Assembly (NCBI GenBank): GCA_903915465.1
Contig: CAIWTA010000118.1
Location: 1-42,599, forward strand
DNA from: an uncultured Bacteroidales bacterium
GTDB lineage: Bacteria > Bacteroidota > Bacteroidia > Bacteroidales > FEN-979
Direction of reading: 5' to 3'
DNA length: 42,599 nt
Part shown: piece after piece, positions 15,174-23,652 of the stretch
How the letters are laid out: each line of letters starts with the position of its first letter
How positions within the stretch are numbered: the stretch's first letter is position 1
Position numbers and translations under genes: made by a program
Notes under the pieces: generated by a model
Seen by the model: the letters and a program-made list of their open reading frames with translations, nothing else
The model's database searches: none
What the model was told of the DNA's origin: nothing

Positions 15174-17480
15174 TTATCTTCTTTTGGCAAAATCATTAAC
15201 CAGGTCCTGGACCTGTTTCTCGTAAGGGTAACAGGTTTTCAGTTTCTCAAGATAAGCGGCAGCCCCGATCCTGTTGTTCTGTTTTGTCTGAGACACGAAC
15301 AAAGCATAAAGCAGATCAAAGTTACAGGGATCAATCCTGAGTCCTTTCATAAAGGCTGTTTCACATTTCTCATTCTGGTTAATCATCTGGTAAAGTAATC
15401 CAAGGTTATAGTAAACCCTCGGATTGCAGTTGACTTTTGTTGATGCAGTTTCAAGCAGGGAAATCGCTTCACTGTATCTTTTTTGCTCGCCATAGAGCAA
15501 TGCCAGGTAATAAAAGCCTTCCTGTGTTTCAGGATGATTTTTGATCAGATCCAGGAAGAGTTTCTCTGCAGGCCCGGTCTTCCCTTCCTTATAATAAAGG
15601 ATGGCAAGGTTAACTTTACCAGGATAAAAAAGGTTATCGATGGTTATCGCTTCCAGGTAATTCGCTTCAGCTTTGGTGTAATCATTCATTTTGGCATAAT
15701 AATTCCCCAGGTTGTATCTCCCGGTGGGAAAATCTGCGACATACTCCTGTGCATTCCTGTACTCATCAAGCGCCTTGCGGAACAATGAATACTGAATTTC
15801 GTTGAATGCATCATTCCTGTATGTCGAGAGCCTGTATGCAGCTTCCATGCGAACCGCCCTGATCGGATCATTCAGCAGAGGTGCAAGAACACGCATCAGA
15901 CCTGCAGAATCAGACATCATGTAATTCTCTGCGGCTGTATGCCGTAACAATGGATCCGGATCGCTAAGTGCCTTTCTAACTGCCTCCTGGGCATTGGCGC
16001 TTGGGTAGCCCGACAGGTAACCAATAGCAGTTGCCCTTATAATCTCCGGGTAGAGATTGCTGTTGATGATCTTCAGCAGTCCCGAATCGGCATTCGTTTT
16101 GCCTTCGGCAGCTTCAGCAAGGACGGTGCCATAGTGAGGTTTTCTCCGCTCGCCATACCATTTGTTGATGAACCCGGCTGCCCATTGGTTTGTCTTATCA
16201 TCATGACAATTATTACATGCATTGGGTGTTCCAAGTTGGATGGAAAGGTCCGGTCTCGGGATCCGCATGCTATGGTCGTACCGCCTGTCAACACCCATGT
16301 AATAGCGGCCGGGCATGTGACAATCCCTGCAAAGATTTCCATCACCCGGGCCAAGTTTTCTGCCTGATTTGTCAACGAAAGATGTACCTGTCTCGCCTTT
16401 CGATTTATGCCTGTGATGATTGAATGTGTTGTATTCATCAGCCCGGTGACACTGCGTACACAATGCGTTTCCTTCAAATTTCCGCTTCAGGCTGTGCGGA
16501 TCGTGACAGTCGCCGCAACGCACATCCTTCATATACATCTTGCTTTGAGTAAAAGAACCATACTCATAATCCTCATCCTTGAACTGCCCGTCGATGTTAT
16601 ATGCCGGCCTGGTGGGAAGCTGCGGAATGGCAAAGTTCAGGAATTCCATGTGAGAATGATCGTACGCACTCATTGAGCTTCTCCTCGCATGACAAGGCGC
16701 ACACGATTCAACATACTGGCGCGAGGTTACCTTGCTTGTCTTTACGATCAGCCCAGTATTGTTGTCCTGCGGTCGCGCCAGCTCCGGCAGCCTGGCCCAT
16801 TCGATGTGTGCCGAACCTGGCCCGTGACAAGCTTCACAATTCACATTGATATCATTCCATGTTGTATGATACGATTTCGTATTCAGATCGAAGTTTTTCT
16901 GCAAGTTGGTGGAATGACATTCAGCACACATGCTGTTCCAGTTTTGTGCCTGGTTGGTCCAGTAAAGCCAGGTATCCGGTTTCAGATCCTCGGGTTTGTA
17001 AACCATGGCTGCCATTTGAAACCATCTTTTTTCAATCGTATTCCAAGCGATAGGCAGGCATTGATACTTCCCGTTTTCAAAAGGGATCAGGTATTGCTGA
17101 AGGGGGCGGATGCCAAATGTATATGTGATCTGAAACTCCTTCATGATGCCGCCCGGCCCTTCAGTGTAGACATAGAACTTTCCAGATCGCTTGTAGAACT
17201 TTGAGATTTTCCCGTTGAAGGTAAATTCAGCATTATTAAAATTCCCTTTTACTGAAGTATCTGATGCAACTGCCATAGCACTGTCATGATCTGACCCCTT
17301 CCACAACCTGCATTCCTTCTGGTGGCATTCGATACAAGCTTTGCCCCCGGTGAAAACTGAGGCAGGCTGTTGATGAGAACCTGAATTCCTGTTCAGTAAA
17401 AGTGAAAGCGGGATCGTAAGCACGATTACCAGTGTGGCTATAAGTCCGGTATTCTTCCAGTATCTCTGATTCATGGTCAT
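15174..17480 (-). CDS. Octaheme cytochrome c with C-terminal TPR domain
   Basis: 768 residues exported through an N-terminal helix (LIATLVIVLTIPLSLLL). Eight CXXCH heme-binding motifs are present at about C49 (CIECH), C185 (CAECH), C215 (CEACH), C260 (CAPCH), C322 (CGDCH), C341 (CTQCH), C384 (CRDCH) and C422 (CNNCH). The arrangement, with close motif pairs, resembles cytochrome c554-type multiheme proteins. From about 480 a HEAT-like stretch (ATAIGYLSGYPSANAQEAVR) and from about 590 tetratricopeptide repeats (FPTGRYNLGNYYAKMNDYTK, then ALLYGEQKRYSEAISLLETA) form a protein-interaction arm. The start codon overlaps the Rieske gene stop by 4 bp. It is probably the periplasmic electron acceptor for the Rieske/cytochrome b pair. 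Its final partner is unknown. Confidence 0.93.
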   Translation of the reverse strand: MTMNQRYWKNTGLIATLVIVLTIPLSLLLNRNSGSHQQPASVFTGGKACIECHQKECRLWKGSDHDSAMAVASDTSVKGNFNNAEFTFNGKISKFYKRSGKFYVYTEGPGGIMKEFQITYTFGIRPLQQYLIPFENGKYQCLPIAWNTIEKRWFQMAAMVYKPEDLKPDTWLYWTNQAQNWNSMCAECHSTNLQKNFDLNTKSYHTTWNDINVNCEACHGPGSAHIEWARLPELARPQDNNTGLIVKTSKVTSRQYVESCAPCHARRSSMSAYDHSHMEFLNFAIPQLPTRPAYNIDGQFKDEDYEYGSFTQSKMYMKDVRCGDCHDPHSLKRKFEGNALCTQCHRADEYNTFNHHRHKSKGETGTSFVDKSGRKLGPGDGNLCRDCHMPGRYYMGVDRRYDHSMRIPRPDLSIQLGTPNACNNCHDDKTNQWAAGFINKWYGERRKPHYGTVLAEAAEGKTNADSGLLKIINSNLYPEIIRATAIGYLSGYPSANAQEAVRKALSDPDPLLRHTAAENYMMSDSAGLMRVLAPLLNDPIRAVRMEAAYRLSTYRNDAFNEIQYSLFRKALDEYRNAQEYVADFPTGRYNLGNYYAKMNDYTKAEANYLEAITIDNLFYPGKVNLAILYYKEGKTGPAEKLFLDLIKNHPETQEGFYYLALLYGEQKRYSEAISLLETASTKVNCNPRVYYNLGLLYQMINQNEKCETAFMKGLRIDPCNFDLLYALFVSQTKQNNRIGAAAYLEKLKTCYPYEKQVQDLVNDFAKRR

Positions 17481-18010
17481 CGTGCGTAGGCGAGTTGATC
17501 TTTCCGGAATGTGTTCCGTTCTTTCAGTGTATTGATATCCACTATTACGATCCCGTTCTCGATCATGCAGGGATAGTAATTCAGGGCCCTTGCAGCGGGA
17601 GGATTCAGCACTTCACCATTGATGTCAAAAGCAGAAGAGTGACATGGACAGATGAACCTTTTTTTGTTTTTTTCCCACGAGATCGCGCAACCTAAGTGGG
17701 TGCATCTTAAGGAAAGTGCAATAAATCCGCCATCCTGCTGCCGGGCCAGGTAGAATCTTCCGCCCATAAAGGCAGTTACAGAATTCAGTGCAAATGAATC
17801 AACCCGGCCAGCTTCAAACAATTGTTTTGAATCAGATGTAGTTTTTGATTTACCGGAAAAGATAAACCCTGTGATGACACCGATTGATTCAAGCGCAGCA
17901 AAAATACCAAGCCCTTTCCACGCATAACTGAAAAAATCCCGGCGGCTGATGTTGGCAGGCTGATCTTTCTCAGTGTTATTTTGTTTTTCTATTTTTTGTT
18001 GATCTGACAT
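17477..18010 (-). CDS. Rieske [2Fe-2S] protein, Tat-exported
   Basis: 177 residues. A twin-arginine motif (SRRDFF, residues 22-27) precedes an anchor helix (GLGIFAALESIGVITGFIFS), so the folded protein is delivered by Tat and remains membrane-anchored with its cluster in the periplasm. The cluster boxes are CTHLGC (103-108) and CPCHSS (121-126). C103/H105 and C121/H124 should bind the [2Fe-2S] cluster, and C108/C123 should form the stabilising disulfide. It is encoded between cytochrome b and the octaheme cytochrome c on one transcript, and overlaps the latter by 4 bp. It transfers electrons from quinol at the cytochrome b Qo site to the c-type heme protein. Confidence 0.95.
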   Translation of the reverse strand: MSDQQKIEKQNNTEKDQPANISRRDFFSYAWKGLGIFAALESIGVITGFIFSGKSKTTSDSKQLFEAGRVDSFALNSVTAFMGGRFYLARQQDGGFIALSLRCTHLGCAISWEKNKKRFICPCHSSAFDINGEVLNPPAARALNYYPCMIENGIVIVDINTLKERNTFRKDQLAYAR

Positions 18011-18077
18011 TAAAAATTATTCTGATAAAGAACACAAGTTCAGGTTTACTTTTTCATCTGGATTTCAAAGGATTCAA

Positions 18078-19340
18078 TCATATTTCCCACGGCATAGTCA
18101 GCTCCATGTCTTTCCCCCTGAAGAAAATTCCCACAAGACTAAGAACAACAAATGCCACTACAATAAAAACAAAGATCACCTGCACCAGCTCTGCTTTTGT
18201 CAGTGAAAGATGTTTTATGTATAACCAGTAATAAGCTGCCATGAACAGCATCAGGATCACAAGCGGTATGATTCCGTTGCTGATGAGTGCCGGCATTTTT
18301 GGCATCAGGATCTCAAAATTGATTAAATATTGGTTGAACAGGATCCCAGCTATTGTAATACCTGCAGCAAACATTGCTGTTGATTTAACTGAACGTCTCC
18401 CCTTTTCCGAAATAAACCAGTTACCCATTTCCTTCCCGTCATAATCCAGAAAAGGAATCCAGGCCAGAAAAACCATGACTCCAAGAGGAATAATGAATGC
18501 TGCAAAGAACGGGTGAAAATGCATCAGCAATTCCTGGATACCAGCAAAATACCAGGGTGCTTTAGTAGGGTTCATGCTGAATGCCGGGTTTGCCTTTTCG
18601 TGCAACGGTGCATTGAAAAAGGTGGCGAATACAAGGACCGTGGCAACAAGCACCAGGGCCACGATAAATTCCCTATAGACCAGATTGGGTATCACTGGAA
18701 CTTTTTCAGCATTCTCATCTTCGTCAAAAATTAAAACACCTCCTGCCTTGCGGACCCTCCAGAAATGATAAATAACAAGGATCAGCAGCAGGAAAGGGAG
18801 CACAGCCGTGTGAAAGGTATAAAAGGTCTGAAGCGTTCCGCCATTCACTTCTTTGCCCCCGGTGATCAATACGCGGAGACCATCACCGAACAAAGGGATA
18901 TAACTTAAAATTGATGTTCCTACCGTAATTGCCCAATAAGCAAGCTGGTCCCAGGGAAGAAGATATCCTGTGAAATTGGAAAAAACAATGAGCACCAGGA
19001 GGATCAGGCCGAAAAGCCAGTTGATCTTTCGTTTGTTCCTGTACGCACCGGTAAAGAATACCCGGAGAAGATGCAGGAATGCGATCAGAAGCAGGAATAC
19101 TCCGCTCCAGTGATGAATGTTCCGAGTCAGTTGTCCGAACAAAACTTCGTTCTTCAGGAAGAGGATTGAATTGTAAGCCTCAGCAGGGGATGGGACGTAG
19201 TAGAATCGCAGCAGAATACCCGTAATTATCTGAATCACAACCAGCAGAGCTGCCATACCCCCCAATCCAAAAGTACGATTAAATCGCAATGCAGTTCCGT
19301 TGACCTTTGCCGGATGGAGATGGAGAAAAATATTGCGCAT
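18078..19340 (-). CDS. Fused cytochrome b (b6 + subunit IV-like) of a quinol:cytochrome c oxidoreductase
   Basis: 420 residues with about eight membrane helices. Heme ligands are H76 and H90 in helix B (IHHWSGVFLLLIAFLH) and H177 and H192 in helix D (FHTAVLPFLLLILVIYH). The 15-residue spacing in helix D is that of b6-type rather than mitochondrial-type proteins. LPWDQLAYWAITVGTSI is the conserved cd-loop. At the Qo site the usual PEWY reads APWY (261-264, in PTKAPWYFAGIQELL), a variant expected in low-potential menaquinol-using complexes. It is the first gene of the operon, ahead of the Rieske gene, whereas in many bacteria the Rieske gene comes first. Its promoter and a large inverted repeat lie directly upstream. 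Confidence 0.93.
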   Translation of the reverse strand: MRNIFLHLHPAKVNGTALRFNRTFGLGGMAALLVVIQIITGILLRFYYVPSPAEAYNSILFLKNEVLFGQLTRNIHHWSGVFLLLIAFLHLLRVFFTGAYRNKRKINWLFGLILLVLIVFSNFTGYLLPWDQLAYWAITVGTSILSYIPLFGDGLRVLITGGKEVNGGTLQTFYTFHTAVLPFLLLILVIYHFWRVRKAGGVLIFDEDENAEKVPVIPNLVYREFIVALVLVATVLVFATFFNAPLHEKANPAFSMNPTKAPWYFAGIQELLMHFHPFFAAFIIPLGVMVFLAWIPFLDYDGKEMGNWFISEKGRRSVKSTAMFAAGITIAGILFNQYLINFEILMPKMPALISNGIIPLVILMLFMAAYYWLYIKHLSLTKAELVQVIFVFIVVAFVVLSLVGIFFRGKDMELTMPWEI

Positions 19341-19379
19341 TCGACCAGATAGTTAAAATCAATCAAGATTGTGGCTGAC

Positions 19380-19410
19380 CAAAATTAGAGAAATTTGTGT
19401 ACGATACAAA
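19380..19410 (-). promoter_or_regulatory. Promoter of the cytochrome b / Rieske / octaheme operon
   Basis: On the minus strand, TTTG (19410-19407), a 19-nt spacer, TAATTTTG (19387-19380). This matches the Bacteroidota -33/-7 consensus with ideal spacing, and the predicted start near 19373 leaves a leader of about 30 nt. Confidence 0.65.
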
Positions 19411-19416
19411 TTTCTC
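19388..19416. promoter_or_regulatory. Perfect 11-bp inverted repeat over the respiratory promoter; likely operator
   Basis: GAGAAATTTGT (19388-19398), 7-nt centre GTACGAT, ACAAATTTCTC (19406-19416). It covers the -33 element and the whole spacer up to the -7 box. A dyad of this length and placement suggests a dimeric regulator, probably a repressor. The core TTTGT-N7-ACAAA resembles half-sites of Crp/Fnr-type regulators, without identifying one. Confidence 0.55.
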
Positions 19417-19560
19417 AGGTCAAATCACTAATAAATCCAAATAATTTAAAGGAAGCAAAATTTGTTTCGACATCGATCCTACAATAAATCCTTGCTGTAA
19501 TAATGCTGTTAGTTACTAAAACTATAATTGGTGTATTACAGGGGATCAAATCAAAAAATG

Positions 19561-19590
19561 TTTTGGGTACTTTTTTGGGTACCCAAAAAA
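19561..19590. repeat. Palindrome and direct repeat next to tRNA-Leu; possible att relic
   Basis: TTTTTTGGGTACCCAAAAAA at 19571-19590 is a perfect 20-bp palindrome. TTTTGGGTAC also occurs at 19561-19570, giving a direct repeat with 19573-19582. It follows the tRNA-Leu terminator, a common integration target. The A-runs also serve as the U-tract of that terminator. No integrase is present, so an attachment-site origin is only a guess. Confidence 0.3.
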
Positions 19591-19617
19591 CAAAAACCCA
19601 CGTTTGACGTGGGTTTT
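19584..19617 (-). terminator. Terminator downstream of tRNA-Leu
   Basis: On the minus strand, AAAACCCACGT, loop CAA, ACGTGGGTTTTT (stem within 19593-19617), followed by GTTTTTT. It ends the tRNA/mutS-strand transcription before the respiratory operon. Confidence 0.8.
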
Positions 19618-19630
19618 GCATGTGTATTCG

Positions 19631-19714
19631 TACCCGGGGCGGGACTTGAACCCGCACGCTCGTGAGAGCACAGGATTTTAAGTCCTGCGTGTCTACCAAT
19701 TCCACCACCTGGGC
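19631..19714 (-). tRNA. tRNA-Leu (anticodon UAA)
   Basis: 84 nt without an encoded CCA. Visible elements: acceptor 5' GCCCAGG, D-loop GGTGGAATTGGTAGACAC, anticodon arm CAGGA-CTTAAAA-TCCTG (anticodon TAA), long variable arm with GCTC/GAGC stem, T-arm GCGGG-TTCAAGT-CCCGC. The 3' acceptor strand reads CCCGGGT, so the stem has one G-U pair (1-72) and one A-C mismatch (5-68), a little weaker than usual. Confidence 0.95.
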
Positions 19715-19726
19715 GAAGTGGGTGTG

Positions 19727-19750
19727 AAAAAAACCCTCTTCAGAGGGTTT
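19727..19750 (-). terminator. Terminator between tRNA-Gly and tRNA-Leu
   Basis: On the minus strand AAACCCTC-TGAA-GAGGGTTT (19750-19731) followed by further T. The U-tract lies at 19730-19727. It should end transcripts from tRNA-Gly, so tRNA-Leu probably has its own start or relies on read-through. Confidence 0.7.
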
Positions 19751-19756
19751 CAATTT

Positions 19757-19832
19757 TGGAGCGAAAGACGGGATTCGGACCCGCGACCCTAACCTTGGCA
19801 AGGTTATGCTCTACCAGCTGAGCTACTTTCGC
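19757..19832 (-). tRNA. tRNA-Gly (anticodon GCC)
   Basis: 76 nt with encoded CCA (19757-19759 on the complement). Acceptor GCGAAAG/CTTTCGC is perfectly paired. D-arm AGCTCAGCTGGTAGAGCA, anticodon arm TAACC-TTGCCAA-GGTTA (anticodon GCC), T-arm CGGG-TTCGAAT-CCCG type. It lies 57 bp downstream of mutS on the same strand. Confidence 0.97.
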
Positions 19833-19889
19833 ATTTTGAATTTCAGGACTGCAAATTTATCAATTTTTTCAAAAAAATCATACTTTATT

Positions 19890-22553
19890 TTACTTTCCTA
19901 GTAATTTTTTAATCTCGTTCAGCTTCATCAAGGCTTCCACGGGCGTCAGCGTATTGATATCAGTGTTCAGAATGTCCTCCTTGATCTGTTGTAACAGAGG
20001 ATCATTCAACTGAATAAAACTAAGCTGGTACCCTGAAGTGGTACTGCGGATCCCTGAAGCTTTCCCTTTCGAATCAGAACCCGCCGATTCCCTGCCGGTA
20101 CCTTTTAAACTCCCCAGTTCTTCTGCTTTGTGCGATTTCTCAAGCTGTTTCAACAGGTCGTTGGCGCGATCAATGACAGTAAGAGGCATTCCAGCCATCT
20201 TTGCTACATGGATTCCGAAACTGTGTTCACTTCCTCCTGGTAACAGTTTCCTGAGAAAAATTACTTTGTTATGAATTTCTTTTACTGAAATATGATAATT
20301 CCGTATCCTTGGGAATAAGTTCGACATCTCAATCAATTCATGATAATGTGTTGCAAACAGAACCTTTGCCCTAAACATCGGGTGTTCATGAATATATTCA
20401 GCAATGGCCCAGGCTATGCTGATCCCGTCATAAGTGCTTGTTCCACGCCCGATCTCATCCAGCAGAATCAGGCTCCGGCTGGAAATGTTATTCAGGATGC
20501 TGGCCGTTTCATTCATCTCTACCATAAAAGTAGATTCCCCGGAAGAAATATTATCTGAGGCCCCTACCCTTGTGAAAATTTTATCAGTAATACCAAGGTT
20601 TGCAGATTCGGCTGGTACAAAACTTCCCATCTGTGCCATCAAGACGATCAATGCCGTTTGTCGCAATAAAGCTGATTTTCCCGACATATTGGGACCGGTT
20701 ATGATCAGTATCTGCTGACCTTTATCGTCCAGCAACACATCATTGGAAATATACGGTTCGCCTTGTTTCAATTGCTGCTCTATCACGGGGTGGCGGCCTC
20801 CTTTGATATCCAGAACATAGCTGTCGTTCAAAACAGGCCTTGAATAGTTGTAACGTTCAGCCAAAATGGCGAAAGAAACGAGAACATCCAACCGGGCAGC
20901 AAGTGAAGCATTTAACTGGATCGGCCGAATATAATCGTTTAGGAACAGGATTAATTCATTAAACAACTGAGTTTCAAGGGATAAAATCTTTTCCTCTGCC
21001 CCAAGAATTTTTTCCTCATAGACCTTTAACTCTTCTGTTGTATATCGTTCCGCATTCACCAGAGTTTGCTTGCGATGCCATTCGGGCGGGACCTTTGCCC
21101 TGTGTGCATGTGTAACTTCAAGGTAATAACCAAAAACATTGGTGTACCCGATTTTCAGGGAACTGATACCGGTGCGTTCAATTTCCCTTTGTTGTATCTT
21201 CACCAGGTAATCCTTGCCCGAGTATGCTAATTTCCTTAATTCATCAAGTTCAGGAGAAACACCTTCAAGGATGATGTTCCCTTTGCTGGCAAGAGCCGGT
21301 GGATCAGGATGTACTTCTTTTCTGATTCGCTCCCTTACCATGTTACAGACATTGAATTGTTCCCCGATTTTCAGTAACCCTTCATTCCCCGATTGCAAGC
21401 AGGAATTTCTAATTATCTCGATGTTATCCAGCACAGCAGCCAGGTGGAACGTTTCCCTCGGGCTGATTTTGCCGACAGAAATTTTGGAAACAAGCCGTTC
21501 AAGATCCCCTATTCGTTGAATGGAAGTGCGGTTCAGATCACGTTGTTCAGGATGTTTGCAAAAATATTCCACAATTTCCAACCGTTCTTCAATTGGCATA
21601 CGGTTTTTCAAGGGAAGGATCAACCATCTTTTCAAAAGCCTTGCTCCCATTGGTGAAACTGTCTGGTCAAGAATGCTCAGAAGAGTGGCTGCATTTTCAT
21701 TACCGGAATGCAGCAATTCGAGATTTCTTATAGTAAACCGGTCGAGCCAAACGTAATGATCTTCTTCAATACGGGATAATCTGAGGATATGCCCAACCTT
21801 ATCGTGCTGGGTTTCTGCAAGATAGTGCAAGGCAGCACCAGCAGAAATCACTGCCGGATCCATATTTTCAACTCCAAATCCTTTTAAAGATGTCGTTTGA
21901 AAATGTTTCAACAGGATTTCATGGGCAAAATCATGGGTAAATACCCAATCATCAAACGTGTTGATGTAGAATTTATTCCCGTATATTTCACAGAATTTTT
22001 GCCGTTTTGTTTTTTGGACAATGACTTCATTAGGTTGGAAAGTCTGTAAGAGTTTATCAATATATTCGGCATGTCCCTGAGCAAGGTAGAATTCTCCTGT
22101 AGAAACATCAAGAAAAGAGATCCCCGTAATTTTTGTATCCATGTGAAGGCTCGCCAGAAAGTTATTTTCTTTCTGGTTTAAAATCTTATCATTGTAAGAT
22201 AACCCTGGTGTGATCAGTTCTGTGACGCCCCTTTTTACTATGGTCTTCGTAAGTTTAGGATCTTCAAGCTGATCACAGATGGCAACTCTCAAACCTGACT
22301 TAACTAATTTGGGCAAATATGTATCCAGCGCATGATAAGGAAATCCTGCAAGCTCAATATAAGAAGCAGAACCGTTGGCCCGACGTGTAAGGACAATTCC
22401 AAGAATATTGGCCGTTTTTATAGCATCTTCTCCGAAGGTTTCATAAAAATCGCCCACCCTGAAAAGAAGTAATGCATCCGGATACTTTGCCTTTATGGCA
22501 TTGTGTTGACGCATTAACGGAGTTTCAGCAATTTCCCGCGATTTTTCTTTCAC
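19890..22553 (-). CDS. mutS: DNA mismatch repair protein MutS
   Basis: 887 residues, normal for MutS1. It recognises mispaired bases and, with MutL, starts mismatch repair. The mismatch-binding F-x-E motif is in [17 protein letters not shown] near residue 38. The core lever/clamp regions follow, then the ATPase domain with Walker [16 protein letters not shown] (about 615-630), [11 protein letters not shown], Walker [18 protein letters not shown] and the FATHYHEL signature. The C-terminal dimerisation helix ends ...[13 protein letters not shown]. The start is GTG at 22553 ([20 protein letters not shown]). No in-frame ATG lies just upstream, and the next Met (residue 14) would remove part of the N-terminal arm. 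It is followed on the same strand by two tRNAs. Confidence 0.97.
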   Translation of the reverse strand: MKEKSREIAETPLMRQHNAIKAKYPDALLLFRVGDFYETFGEDAIKTANILGIVLTRRANGSASYIELAGFPYHALDTYLPKLVKSGLRVAICDQLEDPKLTKTIVKRGVTELITPGLSYNDKILNQKENNFLASLHMDTKITGISFLDVSTGEFYLAQGHAEYIDKLLQTFQPNEVIVQKTKRQKFCEIYGNKFYINTFDDWVFTHDFAHEILLKHFQTTSLKGFGVENMDPAVISAGAALHYLAETQHDKVGHILRLSRIEEDHYVWLDRFTIRNLELLHSGNENAATLLSILDQTVSPMGARLLKRWLILPLKNRMPIEERLEIVEYFCKHPEQRDLNRTSIQRIGDLERLVSKISVGKISPRETFHLAAVLDNIEIIRNSCLQSGNEGLLKIGEQFNVCNMVRERIRKEVHPDPPALASKGNIILEGVSPELDELRKLAYSGKDYLVKIQQREIERTGISSLKIGYTNVFGYYLEVTHAHRAKVPPEWHRKQTLVNAERYTTEELKVYEEKILGAEEKILSLETQLFNELILFLNDYIRPIQLNASLAARLDVLVSFAILAERYNYSRPVLNDSYVLDIKGGRHPVIEQQLKQGEPYISNDVLLDDKGQQILIITGPNMSGKSALLRQTALIVLMAQMGSFVPAESANLGITDKIFTRVGASDNISSGESTFMVEMNETASILNNISSRSLILLDEIGRGTSTYDGISIAWAIAEYIHEHPMFRAKVLFATHYHELIEMSNLFPRIRNYHISVKEIHNKVIFLRKLLPGGSEHSFGIHVAKMAGMPLTVIDRANDLLKQLEKSHKAEELGSLKGTGRESAGSDSKGKASGIRSTTSGYQLSFIQLNDPLLQQIKEDILNTDINTLTPVEALMKLNEIKKLLGK

Positions 22554-22643
22554 CTTGACAGTCTTATGAATAAACCCACTTTGCTTCTTCAGCTATTTGA
22601 ACATCATTTTTACCATCCTTGTATGATCAACTCATATGCATAT

Positions 22644-22744
22644 TCCTCTGTGAATCTCTGTGTCTTCTCAGTGAACTTCTGTGTAATTTATTCTTTCACA
22701 GAGGACCACAGAGGAATTGCACAGAGAGCCACAGAGAGAAATTT
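22644..22744. repeat. CTCTGTG / CACAGAG intergenic inverted repeat
   Basis: The left arm (22644-22686) contains TCCTCTGTG, TCTCTGTGTC and CTTCTGTGT. The right arm (22696-22744) contains CACAGAGGACCACAGAGG and CACAGAGAGCCACAGAGAG. The arms are imperfect complements around an AT-rich centre. This 'CTCTGTG' element is a recurrent intergenic repeat in many bacterial genomes. The 266-bp space between mutS and the methyltransferase gene otherwise holds only the weak -7 box at 22780. Confidence 0.65.
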
Positions 22745-22779
22745 TATGAATAAATCAAGTTAAAGTACAAGGGAAATTA

Positions 22780-22787
22780 TACTTTTG
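22780..22787 (+). promoter_or_regulatory. -7 box ahead of the SPOUT methyltransferase gene
   Basis: TACTTTTG matches TAnnTTTG and lies about 33 bp before the ATG at 22820. No clear TTG is seen at the -33 position, so the call is tentative. Confidence 0.3.
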
Positions 22788-22819
22788 ATTTTTATTGCAA
22801 ATGTAAATTTTTTCTGCCA

Positions 22820-23365
22820 ATGAGAAAACTCTCGATGAACGAGTTGAACCGCCTTTCGGTGAATGAATTCAAATCAGCTCCGAAAATTCCTATCGTACTT
22901 GTCCTCGATAATATCCGGAGCCAGAATAACATCGGTTCAATCTTCCGGACTGCTGATGCATTCCGGCTGGAATCGATCTATTTATGCGGAATCACGGCAA
23001 CCCCTCCCCACCGGGAGATTCATAAAACCGCTTTGGGGGCCACAGAATCGGTTGATTGGAGATATTTTCCTTCTACTTTGGAAGCAATCTCTGAATTAAA
23101 AGCCAGAAATTATAAGGTATTGGCAATCGAGCAAACACACAAGGGAACCTTACTTACCCAATTTGTCCCGACTGATGATGACAAACTCGCAGTAGTTTTT
23201 GGAAATGAGGTAAACGGAATCGAAGAAGTGGTGATTAACCAGGCTCATACCTGTATTGAAATCCCTCAGTTTGGCACCAAGCATTCGCTGAATATTTCTG
23301 TCTCTGTAGGCATTGTCTTATGGGACTTTTTTACAAAGCTGAAAGTTTTTTATGAAAAAACGTAA
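22820..23365 (+). CDS. TrmH/SpoU-family RNA 2'-O-methyltransferase (SPOUT)
   Basis: 181 residues, the size of the catalytic SPOUT domain alone, without an L30-like RNA-binding extension. The three family motifs are present: motif 1 NIGSIFRTADAF (with the conserved Asn and Arg), motif 2 LAVVFGNEVNGI and motif 3 IEIPQFGTKHSLNISVSVGI, which form the knotted SAM site. It should methylate a ribose in tRNA or rRNA. The exact target cannot be assigned (TrmH, TrmL or RlmB-like). The start is the first ATG of a frame whose N-terminus (MRKLSMNELNRLSVNEFKSA) is plausible. It is probably monocistronic. Confidence 0.9.
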   Translation: MRKLSMNELNRLSVNEFKSAPKIPIVLVLDNIRSQNNIGSIFRTADAFRLESIYLCGITATPPHREIHKTALGATESVDWRYFPSTLEAISELKARNYKVLAIEQTHKGTLLTQFVPTDDDKLAVVFGNEVNGIEEVVINQAHTCIEIPQFGTKHSLNISVSVGIVLWDFFTKLKVFYEKT

Positions 23366-23510
23366 CTATTTTGAACAATCGGCGTAAAAAATTCAAGAAC
23401 AATGCACATGAAATTACTTAGTAAAGAAAATAATTTTATATTTTTGCAAATCAGTAATTAACAAAACCAACCTGTATCTATCTATTAATAAGCGTTTTAC
23501 ACGCATATTT

Positions 23511-23525
23511 CTTGTTTATAACAAG
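23511..23525. promoter_or_regulatory. Small palindrome upstream of the large outer-membrane protein gene
   Basis: CTTGTT-TAT-AACAAG, 6-bp arms, about 30 bp upstream of the -33 element at 23556. This is a possible regulator site. The rest of the 287-bp leader region is AT-rich and unremarkable, apart from a second TATTTTTG at 23439-23446. Confidence 0.25.
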
Positions 23526-23555
23526 TCATTGGTGAAAAATTCCTCAGTGAGAATG

Positions 23556-23585
23556 TTGTTTTTACTATATTAATAAATATATTTG
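23556..23585 (+). promoter_or_regulatory. Promoter of the OmpA-like/TPR outer-membrane protein gene
   Basis: TTG at 23556-23558, 19-nt spacer, TATATTTG at 23578-23585, with a predicted start near 23592 and a leader of about 60 nt. This is a textbook Bacteroidota promoter. Confidence 0.65.
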
Positions 23586-23652
23586 TACAATTAGTAAGCA
23601 AATTCCGATTAATCCTGAAAATAAATTTAATTTTTAATCAAAATTCAGAAGT

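Noticed and set aside
16689-17204. 171-codon open frame antisense to the octaheme cytochrome
   Set aside because: The opposite strand encodes heme motifs throughout this interval. The antisense product shows no family features.
19415-19801. 128-codon minus-strand frame across the two tRNAs
   Set aside because: It reads through tRNA-Gly, tRNA-Leu and two terminators, so it cannot be a real protein gene.
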